From an uncultured Desulfovibrionaceae bacterium (GTDB taxonomy: Bacteria > Desulfobacterota > Desulfovibrionia > Desulfovibrionales > Desulfovibrionaceae): a DNA stretch of 55,295 bases. The stretch lies in contig CALUUT010000004.1 in assembly GCA_944324045.1 (NCBI GenBank), positions 1 to 55,295 on the forward strand, in the 5' to 3' direction. A program made the position numbers and the translations under genes. The notes beneath the pieces were generated by a model. The model worked only from the letters and a program-made list of their open reading frames with translations, ran no database searches and was not told the origin of the DNA. Position 1 is the stretch's first letter; each line of letters begins with the position of its first letter. Positions 18,119 to 26,334 of the stretch are shown here, piece by piece.

Positions 18119-18451
18119 ATAAGAAACCCGTCCATCCGCGTCGGAATGTCCGGTGCGGCCCTGTTTCCGCCAGGCCAAAAGGCGTCCCAATGCGATGTTC
18201 TTCCCGCCAATGACGCGCAAAAACAGGCTCAACGGCATTAGCGCATCATCATAAAAAATATCCGCAAGCAATAAGTCAGCAAAGCCCAAAAGGCGCTTTA
18301 CGCTTGCGCTTTTGCGGGGTGCGCATCCCCCCCCGGGCTTTGCGCCCATCTGATACTCCGCGAGGAAAGGCGCGGGGTGAGGCTATATGGCCTTTTGGCC
18401 TTCGGTCTCAAACCACATAAGGAAGATAGATGATCTCGCAGTCCGCTCTTT
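18119..18451. other. Intergenic stretch between prfA and prmC
   Basis: About 330 bases with no convincing gene. A minus-strand frame of 104 codons crosses it (18035-18349), but it runs through the terminator hairpin and overlaps the prmC start, so it is not called. The half next to prfA is occupied by structured repeat copy A on the plus strand. The other half, 18119-18263, could be a short transcript ending at the 18088-18118 terminator, but I recognise no RNA family. Confidence 0.5.
18264..18433 (+). repeat. Structured repeat, copy A
   Basis: This copy begins gcaagcaataa (18264-18274) and ends ggaagatagatga (18421-18433). Between these are GC-rich hairpins: GGGG/CCCC with loop TGCGCAT, ctccgcg/cgcgggg with an 8-base loop, and ggcc-TTTT-ggcc. 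Copies B (40521-40676, minus) and C (53423-53510, plus) share the start, the end and the position of the hairpins, but differ in the stem bases while keeping pairing. It ends with a Shine-Dalgarno-like GGAAG and ATG; here the following frame is only 22 codons and runs antisense over the prfA end. Confidence 0.7.
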
Positions 18452-19522
18452 TTACACATCCGTCTGGCTTTTCAGCGCCTCTGTCTGGGCGTGAGTGACC
18501 AACGCATCCACCAGTTCCTGAATATCGCCTTCCATGACTGCGTCCAGTTTGTACAGCGTCAGGTTGATGCGATGGTCCGTCACCCGGCCCTGGGGGAAAT
18601 TGTAGGTGCGAATGCGCTCGGAACGATCCCCGGAACCAACCTGTGAACGCCGGTTTTCCGCAATCATCTCATGCTGCTTTTCCTGTTCAGCCTGAAGCAG
18701 GCGGGAACGAAGCACCTTCAGGGCCTTGGCCCGGTTCTTATGCTGCGATTTTTCATCCTGACAGATCACCACAAGTCCGGTCGGAATATGCGTCAGGCGC
18801 ACGGCGGAATCCGTCGTGTTCACGCTCTGGCCGCCGGGACCGGAAGAACGATAGACGTCAAGCCGGATATCCTCAGGCCGGATATCGATATCCACTTCTT
18901 CAGCCTCAGGCAGCACGGCCACGGTGACCGCGGACGTATGGATGCGGCCCTGGGATTCGGTCGCCGGAACCCTCTGCACGCGGTGCGTCCCAGCCTCGAA
19001 CTTAAGGCGGCTATAAACCCTGTGCCCCTGAATCAGGGCGATGACTTCCTTAAGGCCGCCGCTTCCGGTTTCACTGCTGGACATGATTTCCACTTTCCAG
19101 TGCTGCGTTTCGGCATAACGGCAGTACATGCGAAACAAATCCGCGCAAAACAGCGCCGCTTCTTCGCCGCCGGTTCCGGCCCGGATTTCGAGAATAATAT
19201 TTTTCTCATCCATGGGATCCTTGGGCAACAGCAGCACCTTAAGCTCTGTTTCCAGTTTGGGAAGCCGGGCCTCGATATTTTTGATCTCTTCCTGGGCCAT
19301 GGCCCGGATATCCGGGTCAGCGTCCGACAACAGCTCGCGGTTTCCCGCAAGATCGGCCTGCAGGGCCTTGTACCGGCGAAAGGTTTCCACCACTTCCCTA
19401 AGCTCCGCATGCGCGATGCTCAGCTTGCGATATCGCTCCTGATCGGACAGCACTTCCTGACAGGCGAGCTGCTGTTCAAGATCCTCAAAACGGCGTTCAA
19501 GATTTTCCAGTTTGGCGAACAT
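18452..19522 (-). CDS. prfA: Peptide chain release factor 1
   Basis: RF1 recognises UAA and UAG and triggers peptide release. The 356-residue protein has the catalytic GGQ loop ([20 protein letters not shown], Gln near residue 232) and the RF1-type codon-reading tripeptide PAT in [10 protein letters not shown] (about 186-188). The N-terminal helical domain and [13 protein letters not shown] are as expected. The start ATG overlaps the stop of the upstream DUF1385 gene by one base, indicating translational coupling. It belongs to the rpmE-DUF1385-prfA-(prmC) cluster. Confidence 0.97.
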   Translation of the reverse strand: MFAKLENLERRFEDLEQQLACQEVLSDQERYRKLSIAHAELREVVETFRRYKALQADLAGNRELLSDADPDIRAMAQEEIKNIEARLPKLETELKVLLLPKDPMDEKNIILEIRAGTGGEEAALFCADLFRMYCRYAETQHWKVEIMSSSETGSGGLKEVIALIQGHRVYSRLKFEAGTHRVQRVPATESQGRIHTSAVTVAVLPEAEEVDIDIRPEDIRLDVYRSSGPGGQSVNTTDSAVRLTHIPTGLVVICQDEKSQHKNRAKALKVLRSRLLQAEQEKQHEMIAENRRSQVGSGDRSERIRTYNFPQGRVTDHRINLTLYKLDAVMEGDIQELVDALVTHAQTEALKSQTDV

Positions 19523-20514
19523 CAGGAGTTCTCCAGATAACGATATTCAGGGGTTTTCAAGGCAACGGGCGCATCCTTCCCTAAAGCTTCCTTCAAGGCC
19601 ACGAGCGCGACTTCAAGCTGTCCGGCATCCGGTTCCCGTGTGGTCAAAAGCTGAAGAAACAGGCCCGGCGCACGCAAAATTGCGCCCAGCGCCGTGCCGT
19701 GCATGCCGGCTGTAACCCGGATAAGCTCATATGCAAGCGCGCTGATCGGAACCATGAGCGCCAGCTTTGCGACAAGCACCCACGCATGCTTTAACGCCGC
19801 ATACTCAGGCGTCCAGAGGCGCAACAGCAACGGCACCACAATCGCGTGGATGATAATGGCCAGGGACAGCACAAAAAGCAAAAACGTCGTGCCGCAACGC
19901 GGATGCAGACGGCTCATGCCCATAGCCATGTCCGCTGAAACTTCACAATGCCGCTCGAAATTCCAGATAACCTTATGCTCCGCGCCATGATATTGAAACA
20001 CGCGGCGAATATCCGGCAAAAACGAAATAAGCGCGATATACCCAATAAAAATCAGAAACTTGAATACCCCGTCCCATATGTGAAACGACAGGGAATCAAG
20101 ATCGCCGGCAATGCCCAGAACGCCGAACCCCAACGACAGAAGATGGGGAAGCACCACAAAAATGCCCACGGCCATGGCCATGGAAATTACAAGCGTCGCC
20201 GCCAGATGCCAGCTTTTAAGCTCCGTGCCTTTTTCCGCCTCCCCCGCCTCAATCGCGGACAAATTCAGGGCCTTCACGCCATTGATGAGCGTTTCCACCA
20301 GCATGGGAAAACCACGCGCAAAAGGACGCTTCCAAAATGCGCCTTTAAGCAGATGTCGCCAGGGGCGCACGGCCACCACAATTGAGCCGTCAGGTTTGCG
20401 CACGGCCACGGCAAGCCGGTCGCGGTCGCGCATCATGACCCCTTCCATCACGGCCTGACCGCCGACAAGGCGTTTTGCGCAAAGAAGGAGCGCGATTCGG
20501 GATAAAGCGCCCAT
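19522..20514 (-). CDS. DUF1385 integral membrane protein
   Basis: A 330-residue membrane protein of the DUF1385 (YqhQ-like) family. The N-terminal signature [12 protein letters not shown] (about 18-29) and [23 protein letters not shown] basic stretch precede several membrane spans (about 105-130, 148-170, 205-235 and 245-265). The family motif [15 protein letters not shown] (about 173-187) and [10 protein letters not shown] follow. The role is unknown, though it is commonly encoded beside rpmE and prfA. Its stop overlaps the prfA start. Confidence 0.9.
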   Translation of the reverse strand: MGALSRIALLLCAKRLVGGQAVMEGVMMRDRDRLAVAVRKPDGSIVVAVRPWRHLLKGAFWKRPFARGFPMLVETLINGVKALNLSAIEAGEAEKGTELKSWHLAATLVISMAMAVGIFVVLPHLLSLGFGVLGIAGDLDSLSFHIWDGVFKFLIFIGYIALISFLPDIRRVFQYHGAEHKVIWNFERHCEVSADMAMGMSRLHPRCGTTFLLFVLSLAIIIHAIVVPLLLRLWTPEYAALKHAWVLVAKLALMVPISALAYELIRVTAGMHGTALGAILRAPGLFLQLLTTREPDAGQLEVALVALKEALGKDAPVALKTPEYRYLENS

Positions 20515-20746
20515 AGCTTAGATCTCCATAAATGCGCCTTCCGCCCGCACGTAAAGCGCGGCGGCGGCAACGCATGAATGCGCACGGCAGCCTAAAGCCG
20601 GCATGCGGCGTGAGGGATGGAAAGCGCAAAAGGTACTGAGCAACAGAAAGCGCCGCACAACCGTGATGTTCCGGCTATGCGGCTTCTTCCTGTCCGTAGA
20701 TGAGAAAATCTGTCCAGGCGCGCCCGCGAAAACAGGGGAAACGGCT

Positions 20747-20962
20747 CTAGGCTTCAGCTCCGAATTTCGCATACTTTTTACGGAAGCGGTCAATGCGGCC
20801 AGCCGTATCCACAAAACGCTGCTTGCCGGTGTAGTACGGATGACAGTGGGAACATATTTCCGTATGCACTTCCTCGCCACGGGTGGAAAGGGCTTCGATG
20901 ACGTTACCGCAGGCGCAGGTGATCTTGGCCTTGTACACTTTGGGATGAATTCCTTCTTTCAT
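20747..20962 (-). CDS. rpmE: 50S ribosomal protein L31
   Basis: A 71-residue L31 protein starting [20 protein letters not shown]. It keeps four cysteines (CAC near residues 16-18, CSHC near 37-40), the zinc-binding form. The [20 protein letters not shown] segment is diagnostic. The start at 20962 has a perfect GGAGG five bases upstream. It is the first gene of the rpmE-DUF1385-prfA cluster and divergent from tlyA. Confidence 0.95.
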   Translation of the reverse strand: MKEGIHPKVYKAKITCACGNVIEALSTRGEEVHTEICSHCHPYYTGKQRFVDTAGRIDRFRKKYAKFGAEA

Positions 20963-21013
20963 GATATCCTCCATGGGAGTTGAATTGCTGCTAATACTCG
21001 CTTATTGCCTTTT

Positions 21014-21041
21014 TGGCAAGCATTTTCTTGCATGCTTGCCA
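21014..21041. promoter_or_regulatory. Palindrome in the rpmE-tlyA divergent region
   Basis: A perfect 9-bp inverted repeat, tggcaagca (21014-21022) and tgcttgcca (21033-21041), has a 10-base centre. It lies in the 122 bases between the divergent rpmE and tlyA starts. Without a proper T-run it is more likely an operator or an RNA hairpin of the tlyA leader than a terminator. Confidence 0.4.
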
Positions 21042-21084
21042 TGAGTCTTTTTGTCGCGTACCTCATCTTGAAAAGGAGCGCCGC

Positions 21085-21861
21085 ATGAAAAAAGAACGCG
21101 CCTTTGCGCGCCTTGCGCGCATGGGGCTTGCGCACAACGAGGAATACGCAAAACGCCTTATCATGGCCCGGCAGGTATTTATCGATAAAGGTCAGGGAAC
21201 GCTCGTGCCTGTCGAAAAACCGGGGCAGATGCTTGCGCCGGATACGCCTCTTGTCCTGCGCGGCGTGGACCGTTTCGTCAGTCGAGGCGCTTATAAGCTC
21301 CTCACGGCCATTGAAACGTTTCATCTTGACGTCAATGGCTTTGTCTGCCTTGATGCGGGCGCATCCACCGGCGGATTCACGGATTGCCTGCTGCAACACG
21401 GCGCGGCGAAAGTCTATGCCGCCGACGTGGGCCGCGGCCAGCTTCACGAAAAACTGCGCCAGGACCCGCGCGTTATTCGTCTTGAAGGCGTCAACCTGCG
21501 TCTGGCCGGACCGGACCTTATTCCGGAACAGGTCGATATGATCACGGCGGATGTGTCTTTCATCTCCCTGACCAGGATTCTGCCGCCCTGCATGACCTTT
21601 CTTAAACCCAACGGCCTGGTCGTCGCGCTCATCAAACCGCAGTTTGAGGTTCCGCCCCATTGCACGGACAAAGGCGTGGTGCGCGACGAGACGCTTCGCC
21701 GCGAAACCGTGCGCCGGATTCTCGACTTCTGCCGTGAGGAACTCAATCTCGTAAACCTTGGCGTGGAACCTTCCCGCATCCTTGGCCCCAAGGGCAATCA
21801 GGAATATCTTGCGGCATTTAAAAACAGCCAGCCGCCTTCCCGTTCCCTAAAGCCGGCGTGA
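21085..21861 (+). CDS. tlyA: TlyA-family rRNA 2'-O-methyltransferase
   Basis: A 258-residue protein with an N-terminal S4 RNA-binding domain (RLARMGLAHNEEYAKRLIMA, VFIDKG) and a C-terminal Rossmann methyltransferase domain. The junction VSRGAYKLLTAIETF and the motifs CLDAGASTGGFTDCLLQ and ADVSFISL are typical of TlyA/RrmJ-like enzymes. TlyA members 2'-O-methylate cytidines in 16S and 23S rRNA. The start at 21085 has AAGGAG eight bases upstream. Confidence 0.92.
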   Translation: MKKERAFARLARMGLAHNEEYAKRLIMARQVFIDKGQGTLVPVEKPGQMLAPDTPLVLRGVDRFVSRGAYKLLTAIETFHLDVNGFVCLDAGASTGGFTDCLLQHGAAKVYAADVGRGQLHEKLRQDPRVIRLEGVNLRLAGPDLIPEQVDMITADVSFISLTRILPPCMTFLKPNGLVVALIKPQFEVPPHCTDKGVVRDETLRRETVRRILDFCREELNLVNLGVEPSRILGPKGNQEYLAAFKNSQPPSRSLKPA

Positions 21862-22029
21862 CGGCGCACGCTGCGGCCGCCCTTCTATGACACAATAACC
21901 AGCGCATGGCGCAGCGGCAAGCCCCGCAGCCGTCGCGCCCGCCTCTCAAGACTCTCCGACCAGACCAGAAACAGGCCCTTTGCCCACGCGCTTTTCCGCA
22001 TTCTCCTCATACGAACACAAACGCAAATC

Positions 22030-22047
22030 AGGCCCCTTGCGGGGCCT
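22030..22047 (+). terminator. Possible terminator after tlyA
   Basis: aggcccc and ggggcct form a 7-bp stem with a TTGC loop, 170 bases after the tlyA stop. There is no strong T-run, so it may be only a stable hairpin. The other bases of 21862-22147 hold nothing I recognise. Confidence 0.4.
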
Positions 22048-22147
22048 GTATCCTTGAGACCGGGGGGAGAAAACCCGGCCGAATAAAGGGGAAGGAGAGG
22101 AGTTTAAGGAAGAAACGTATGCAAAATTTCAGATGGTTTTGATACCG

Positions 22148-22642
22148 TTACCATATCGGCGAAAAATCTTCAGGCATATCCATATATTCCCAGCCGCTCA
22201 TCCACGGATGCATTCTGTGATGCGGGGCGAAACCGCGCCGTCCGTCGTCTCTGGGGCCGGCCGGACCGCGTTCGAAAAAGCGGCAGGGGCCATAGGCGGG
22301 AATGCCGAACTGCTTTTGCATGGTCTCGCGCATATCCATGCGTTTCTGGGAAAGCTGCATGGTCAATTCCGCGATTTCCTGCGACAAAACTTCAATCCGT
22401 TTGGGGTCGGCATTCGCATTGTTGGCCAAGACGCTCAACTCAAGGCGTTTGGCGTAAAGCTTGGTGCGCAGTTCCTGAGTATTTTTGCGAAAGTCCTTGT
22501 ACATCTGCGCAATCTTGGCCTGCTGTTCCGGGGTCGGGCCCTGCGCGGGGCGTTTGCCTTCCTGAGCTGCGGCAATGCCCGCGGTTCCAATAACCATTGC
22601 AAGAACCAGCGCGGGAAGAATCTGTGCAAAACGACGATTCAT
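22148..22642 (-). CDS. ZraP/Spy-like periplasmic protein
   Basis: A 164-residue exported protein with a signal peptide (hydrophobic core ILPALVLAMVIGTAGIAAAQ, likely cleavage after residue 26). The mature part is a long helical hairpin (QQAKIAQMYKDFRKNTQEL, then YAKRLELSVLANNANADPKRI and AELTMQLSQKRMDMRETM), matching the ZraP/CpxP/Spy chaperone and metal-stress family. The C-terminus is rich in His, Met and Trp (FAPHHRMHPWMSGWEYMDM), which suits metal binding. The start at 22642 has GGAGG. A sigma-70-like promoter and a 7-4-7 palindrome lie upstream. Confidence 0.82.
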   Translation of the reverse strand: MNRRFAQILPALVLAMVIGTAGIAAAQEGKRPAQGPTPEQQAKIAQMYKDFRKNTQELRTKLYAKRLELSVLANNANADPKRIEVLSQEIAELTMQLSQKRMDMRETMQKQFGIPAYGPCRFFERGPAGPRDDGRRGFAPHHRMHPWMSGWEYMDMPEDFSPIW

Positions 22643-22789
22643 AAAGTCCTCCAAATATCTATTTGCCTGTTGCAGTATCGCAATATATCTCATCCGCCGC
22701 GCTTTGGGGAACAAGGATCATGCACATCTCGCAGTCCTTTCCCAACCAGCGTGACATGAATAGAGCAAATTGCGGGCCATAACAAAAAA

Positions 22790-22835
22790 ATCTTTTTATT
22801 AAAAGATATTGTATAACAATCGGCTGGATTGTCCA
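22790..22835 (-). promoter_or_regulatory. Promoter and operator-like palindrome of the ZraP-like gene
   Basis: On the minus strand TGGACA (22830-22835) and TACAAT (22808-22813) are spaced by 16 bases, a good sigma-70 promoter. A perfect inverted repeat ATCTTTT-N4-AAAAGAT (22790-22807) covers the expected transcription start. This is a typical repressor position. The leader would be about 160 bases. Confidence 0.6.
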
Positions 22836-22989
22836 GAAAAAGTTCATGTGCAGAGCGGTTTATTTTTGCACAAATCTTCTGGAAAAAGAGGATAGCAAAG
22901 GCAATCAGGGCATTTTTTTGCACAAGCCTAAGGATAATGCGCTTTTGCGCTTTGTAAGGATGCGGCGTCATGGCGCTGCATGCATGCCA
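22836..22989. other. Rest of the upstream region of the ZraP-like gene
   Basis: AT-rich sequence between the promoter of the ZraP-like gene and the terminator of the receiver-TPR gene. The minus-strand open frame crossing it (22690-23220) would run through the terminator and into the TPR gene in another frame, so it is rejected. No other feature was seen. Confidence 0.4.
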
Positions 22990-23029
22990 ATAAAAAACGC
23001 GGCGGATGGTCGTAAAAAACTCCGCCGCG
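22990..23029 (-). terminator. Terminator of the receiver-TPR gene
   Basis: On the minus strand cgcggcgga (23021-23029) pairs with tccgccgcg (22998-23006), followed by TTTTTTATT. It lies 55 bases after the stop at 23084. Confidence 0.85.
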
Positions 23030-23083
23030 CCGTCAAACGCCATAGAGACGCCTTGCGCATCCATAAAGAGGATAATCCGTCCC

Positions 23084-24484
23084 TCAAACCGGACTGCTGT
23101 TCTGCTCCTCCATGGATTTTCTGATTTTTTCCAGAGCGTTTTTAGCCGGTTCAAAGTCGGGATCAAGCTCAAGCGCAATTTCAAGGCACTGTAACGCCTT
23201 ATCCTGAGTATAACCGCCATGGGAAAATATCACGCCCATATTATAGGCAATGGCCGGAGAACTTCGCGGCAAATTGGGATTCAGAGACAACGCTTTAAGC
23301 ATGCTCCGGGCCGCTGTTTCAAAATCCTTGCCGTCGCCGTAGGCCAGCGCGATATTGTAGAAAAGTCCTTCGGACTTGGGCGCAATTTTAAGCGCCCTTT
23401 TGTATTCCGTAATCGCGTCTTCCCAGCGGCCTTGCCGCCGCAGGCTGATGCCCAACTGATTAAAAGTCGTCAGGTCATCCACGGTCAAATCCTTGCCCTT
23501 GATTTCCAGACACCTGCGCAAATACTTCTCAGCCTGCACCGGATCGCTGTCCTGAAGACTGACCGCGATTTTTTCCGTCATGGCCGCGACCTGGGCCATG
23601 GCGTCCTTGTACACTCTTGAAATGGCGGTATCAAACAACTGCGTGGCCGCTTCCGTATTGCCCATATCGACCAGCAACCGCCCCATTTCCACCTTGCGCT
23701 GCGCGTTCAAAGGCGAAAGCTCGTCGAGACGCTTCAAGTATTCAAGCTGCATCTCCTTTTTGCCGTCTTCCCGGGCAAGATCGACAAGCCTCTGCAAAGG
23801 CTCCATATAATCGGAAGAATATTTGCAGGCCCGTTCATAGGCCATTTGGGCCTTGGCCCTTTCGCCCGAAATGCGCAAAGCGTCCCCCATGACCACATAC
23901 CCGGAAGCGCTGTCCGGCTTTACCTCCAATACTTTTGTGCTGATTTTGAGGGCTTCCTTGCCGATATTTTTGACGATAAAGGAACGCGCCTTGTCAAGAA
24001 GCATCCGGACCACGCCCGGCGGCTTCAGGGTTACGGCCATTTTCTCAATAAGCTCCACGCCGCTGATGGGCTTTACAATAAAATTGTCCGCCCCTGATTC
24101 ATGCAAAAGCATAAGCCGGCCCCTGTCCGCGGTCGTGGTCATGACCATCACCCTTAATTCCGGAAAGGAGTCCTTGCATTGCCGGATTAAAAGGGACGTA
24201 TCGCCGGTTTCAGTCAAAACGCGCTCAATGAACAGAACAGGCATCGTATATTCACTGAAAGATTCCGTCAGATACCTGATTAGCTTTGACGCGTCGGGAA
24301 CCATCGTCAGCAGCCCGCCGCGCGAGACGCCAAGCGCCCTGATGCTGTTGCGCAAAAGAGCCACGAACGTCTGATCATCGGACAGACAAAGCGCCTGTCC
24401 GTTGCGCTTGGAAAAATACTCCCTGACAATCGCGCTCTGTTTATTTTGCCTTTGCTTGGCCTGAAAATCCGCAAACACCATCAT
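23084..24484 (-). CDS. Receiver-like domain plus TPR repeats
   Basis: A protein of about 466 residues. Residues about 30-140 look like a degenerate response-regulator receiver: LRVMVMTTTADRGRLMLLHESGADNFIVKPIS resembles the end of a receiver with its conserved Lys-Pro, but the usual phospho-acceptor region reads PVLFIERVL with no clear Asp. From about 160 to the end there are six or more TPR units (for example GRWEDAITEYKRALKIAPKS). Such proteins occur in chemotaxis and signalling scaffolds. The start at 24484 (MMVFADFQ) has GGAG four bases upstream. It follows the GGDEF gene by 51 bases on the same strand and is likely co-transcribed. Confidence 0.78.
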   Translation of the reverse strand: MMVFADFQAKQRQNKQSAIVREYFSKRNGQALCLSDDQTFVALLRNSIRALGVSRGGLLTMVPDASKLIRYLTESFSEYTMPVLFIERVLTETGDTSLLIRQCKDSFPELRVMVMTTTADRGRLMLLHESGADNFIVKPISGVELIEKMAVTLKPPGVVRMLLDKARSFIVKNIGKEALKISTKVLEVKPDSASGYVVMGDALRISGERAKAQMAYERACKYSSDYMEPLQRLVDLAREDGKKEMQLEYLKRLDELSPLNAQRKVEMGRLLVDMGNTEAATQLFDTAISRVYKDAMAQVAAMTEKIAVSLQDSDPVQAEKYLRRCLEIKGKDLTVDDLTTFNQLGISLRRQGRWEDAITEYKRALKIAPKSEGLFYNIALAYGDGKDFETAARSMLKALSLNPNLPRSSPAIAYNMGVIFSHGGYTQDKALQCLEIALELDPDFEPAKNALEKIRKSMEEQNSSPV

Positions 24485-24535
24485 GCTGCTCCAGTCTGTC
24501 GCGTCCACGCGGCGTTTTCGCCGTGTCCCTTGGGC

Positions 24536-25924
24536 CTAATTCCGTTTACGTTCGCGGCACAGCCGCTTGTGCTCATACATAAGCGCGTCGGCCCGCCGCA
24601 CCATATCCATAATTTTAATATTCCCCTGACTCCACACCGCGCCTAGGGCCAGAGCGCCGGGATAGCCAATATCCGCATCCGCCTGAAAACGCGCGACCTT
24701 GGCCAAAAATTTTTCCTCGGGAATCGCTCGGCACAGAGCCACAAATTCATCCCCGCCAATCCGGAACACATCCTCTTTTCTGAAATGCCGCCTGAATATG
24801 GCGCCTATGCCGTTGAGAAAAGCGTCTCCGGCCGCGTGCCCCTGCTCGTCATTGACTTTTTTCAGTCCGTTAAGGTCCGCGAACACGACGCCCAGCGATT
24901 CAGGCGGCGCCCCGGCCATCTGCGCCAAGGCATGCATATAGCTGTTTCTGTTGTTAAGCCCGGTCAGCGTGTCGCAAAAACTCAATTTCTGCAATCTGCA
25001 CGCCATATTGCGCTTGCTTTGCTCATTGGTGACGAAAAACGCCAAAGACTCCAGCAAGGAAAAATCATCCCGATTGCTCAAAGGGTTATCCACTCCGATA
25101 AATCCCGTGACCGCGCCCTTAAGGGCAAGAGGCACGCAAATCAGACTTCGGATGCCCTGCGGCTTTAACAGTCCGTACTCCAAGGGACGCTCTTCGCGAA
25201 TGGATTCAATATCCGTGATGATCACATTCTCATTACGCTCAAAGCATGCCGTCCACGCGCCCATGAACGCAACCGGCACATTCTGAAGATTCTCCTTCTG
25301 GGACGTCACGCCCAGGGCGCACCATTCATAGGTGTTGCCAAAGCCCATGCTTCCGTCTGCGAGCTCGACCGCCTCAAAAATGTAAGCGCGGTCCGCTTTG
25401 TGAAAGGCGCCAAGATTCGCAAGCACCATCTCCACAGCCTTGGAAAAGTCCTCTTCCTGTCCCAGAGTACGCACGCATTCAACCAGCGTTCGCTCTATCT
25501 CAAGCTTGCGCCGCGTCTCGCAGCTCAAATTCTCCTTTTCCGTGATATCCATCGCGATTTCGAAACGGACCAGACGGTCGTTCCACTCAATCAGCTTGTC
25601 TTTCAAAATATAATGACGAGAAGTGATGGGGTTTGTCCACTCCCACACATAAAAGGAATCGCAAACAAGATGTTTGTTGGTGCAGTACGGACACGGACTG
25701 TCGCGCCCCTGAAGCGCCTCATAGCACTTGCGGCCGGACACATGGTTGATATTGAACAGCTTCTTCCCGTATTTGTTTAAAAAAAGCAAATCATACGTCT
25801 TGATGTCGCTGACATAAACAATTTCGTCCAACTCATTGACGATAGCCTGAAGCAACTCATTGAAGCGCGCTCCATCCTGCAATGGATTAATGCTTTTTTC
25901 ACAAGGTTCCCCGGTGTTGGCCAT
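24536..25924 (-). CDS. PAS-GAF-GGDEF diguanylate cyclase
   Basis: A predicted cytoplasmic c-di-GMP synthase of 462 residues with no membrane segment. An N-terminal PAS domain (about 20-130) contains the paired cysteines CPYC (about 78-81), often seen in PAS domains of this type, then DITEKE. A GAF domain covers about 150-310 (AVEMVLANLGAFHKADRAYI ... GVDNP). The C-terminal GGDEF domain (about 325-460) has an intact RIGGDEFVAL active site, so it should be catalytic; no EAL domain follows. No RxxD inhibitory site is seen at the usual distance. The start at 25924 has GGAA upstream. It probably forms an operon with the receiver-TPR gene. Confidence 0.9.
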   Translation of the reverse strand: MANTGEPCEKSINPLQDGARFNELLQAIVNELDEIVYVSDIKTYDLLFLNKYGKKLFNINHVSGRKCYEALQGRDSPCPYCTNKHLVCDSFYVWEWTNPITSRHYILKDKLIEWNDRLVRFEIAMDITEKENLSCETRRKLEIERTLVECVRTLGQEEDFSKAVEMVLANLGAFHKADRAYIFEAVELADGSMGFGNTYEWCALGVTSQKENLQNVPVAFMGAWTACFERNENVIITDIESIREERPLEYGLLKPQGIRSLICVPLALKGAVTGFIGVDNPLSNRDDFSLLESLAFFVTNEQSKRNMACRLQKLSFCDTLTGLNNRNSYMHALAQMAGAPPESLGVVFADLNGLKKVNDEQGHAAGDAFLNGIGAIFRRHFRKEDVFRIGGDEFVALCRAIPEEKFLAKVARFQADADIGYPGALALGAVWSQGNIKIMDMVRRADALMYEHKRLCRERKRN

Positions 25925-26334
25925 GTAGTTTCCATCATGCGCGAAATGTAAAAAAATTAACAAACAGGCGTAATTTTACTGAGAATATCCGTATTTGCAG
26001 GTAAAACAGAGCATCTCGTCCATCCATGGCGCGTTCATGCCCTGGTAAGATGCTTTTATCTCAACACGGCTTGACATTTCAACAAGTCCGGCGGCGATAT
26101 TTTATGAGATTTTCATAAAGCTTCATTTATCTTAAAAGGATATCCCCCTTTCAAGCCGCCGCAAAAAACGCATGCGGACCAATCCCGGCGAACGTCTCCG
26201 CTCTGCATCCATGCAGCCCGGTCATGGCCGGGCCAAGGGACTTAAGCATACATTATTTGCAGACCGGTGTGAAGCGTGATAGTATTTTTCGCCAAAAACA
26301 CCGCAACCCCAGCAGCATATATCGAGGAAACTTC
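25925..26334. other. Divergent intergenic region GGDEF/aminotransferase
   Basis: 410 bases between the divergent GGDEF and aminotransferase genes, locally AT-rich. A TTGACA at about 26072 is followed by gatatttta, but the spacing (19 or more) is not ideal. No palindromic operator or RNA was recognised. Confidence 0.45.

Noticed and set aside
18119..18263. Possible 4.5S/SRP or 6S RNA upstream of the prmC terminator
   Set aside because: The conserved SRP loop bases and the 6S bubble could not be found; only a terminator-like end is present.
18035..18349. Minus-strand frame of 104 codons between prfA and prmC
   Set aside because: It runs through a perfect terminator hairpin and over the prmC start in a different frame; no ribosome site at its ATG.
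22690..23220. Minus-strand frame of 176 codons upstream of the ZraP-like gene
   Set aside because: Overlaps the 3' end of the TPR gene and its terminator in another frame and covers the ZraP promoter.
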